Of a DNA stretch of 5,234 bases, positions 5,054 to 5,234 are shown in pieces. The DNA is from an uncultured bacterium (GTDB lineage: Bacteria > Patescibacteriota > Minisyncoccia > Phycocordibacterales > UBA2100). The notes under the pieces were generated by a model, which saw only the letters and a list, made by a program, of their open reading frames with translations, was not told the DNA's origin and made no database searches. Position 1 is the stretch's first letter; every line of letters begins with the position of its first letter. The position numbers were made by a program, and so were the translations under genes. The stretch spans positions 1 through 5,234 of the forward strand of contig CAIRSC010000014.1 of NCBI GenBank assembly GCA_903881205.1. Direction: 5' to 3'.

Positions 5054-5234
5054 CTATACAAGGACGACGACGAGGAACAGCAGTGCAATGACAATCCGGT
5101 ATATGCCGAACGGGATGAAGGAGTGAGTCCGGATGTATCCAAGGAAGAATTTGATACTCAGCAACGCGACCACGAACGAAACGACGAAGCCGGTCGCGAT
5201 GATCTCGATGCCGCCAATGGTGAAAGATCCCGCG
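5054..5234 (-). CDS. uppP: Undecaprenyl-diphosphatase UppP (BacA family), C-terminal fragment
   Basis: The last 59 codons are present; the gene enters from the right edge and ends with TAG at 5054-5056. UppP is an integral membrane enzyme that removes a phosphate from undecaprenyl diphosphate, recycling the lipid carrier for peptidoglycan and related polymers. The fragment has a hydrophobic helix (IIATGFVVSFVVALLSIKFF), then the family-typical loop LGYIRTHSFIPFGIYRIVIA, matching the 'IKFLLxYLxxHSFxPFxIYRIxLG' ending of UppP, and a final helix (LLFLVVVLV). The catalytic motifs (the E-rich and PGxSRSG motifs) lie upstream, outside the window, so activity cannot be judged. It converges with the exported protein gene, with only four bases (5050-5053) between the stop codons and no hairpin or T-tract terminator in the gap. 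Confidence 0.88.
   Translation of the reverse strand, partial: AGSFTIGGIEIIATGFVVSFVVALLSIKFFLGYIRTHSFIPFGIYRIVIALLFLVVVLV

Overview
The window looks like a piece of a Candidate Phyla Radiation (Patescibacteria, most likely Parcubacteria-type) chromosome, fairly GC-rich by eye. No rRNA or marker gene is present, so the assignment is inferred from four things. The partial minus-strand protein at the left edge begins like the PilB/GspE ATPases common in these genomes. DNA polymerase I has almost no 3'-5' exonuclease domain. The DNA polymerase III delta-like protein is very short (209 aa). The large secreted Ser/Thr/Ala/Gly-rich protein ends in a Cys-paired Ig-like domain of the kind common on the surface of such cells.

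Layout. At 1-101 (minus) is the 5' end of a pilus/secretion ATPase gene. A divergent intergenic gap of about 30 bp follows. On the plus strand come tsaE (131-565, tRNA t6A ATPase) and polA (549-2957), overlapping by 17 bp and probably co-transcribed. The polA stop codon lies inside a long inverted repeat (2945-3045) that fills most of the polA-holA gap. Next is a compact holA-like gene (3072-3701). A promoter just inside and after the end of holA drives a 444-aa exported protein (3715-5049). Four bases further on, the convergent 3' end of an undecaprenyl-diphosphatase gene (uppP) enters from the right edge (5054-5234, minus).

The central genes serve information processing: TsaE for tRNA modification, PolA for gap filling and RNA-primer removal, HolA for clamp loading. 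The edges serve the cell surface: pilus ATPase, exported Cys-rich protein, lipid-carrier recycling for peptidoglycan. There are no tRNA or rRNA genes, CRISPR arrays, transposase genes or phage genes.

The most unusual structure is the 2945-3045 element. It has a 19-bp perfect inverted repeat, extendable to 23 bp with one G.T pair, enclosing two smaller GC-rich hairpins, and it lacks the T-tract of an ordinary terminator. A second pattern is that -10-like hexamers sit only about 4-7 bp before the start codons of three genes, which would give leaderless or nearly leaderless mRNAs. This was read by eye and is a hypothesis.
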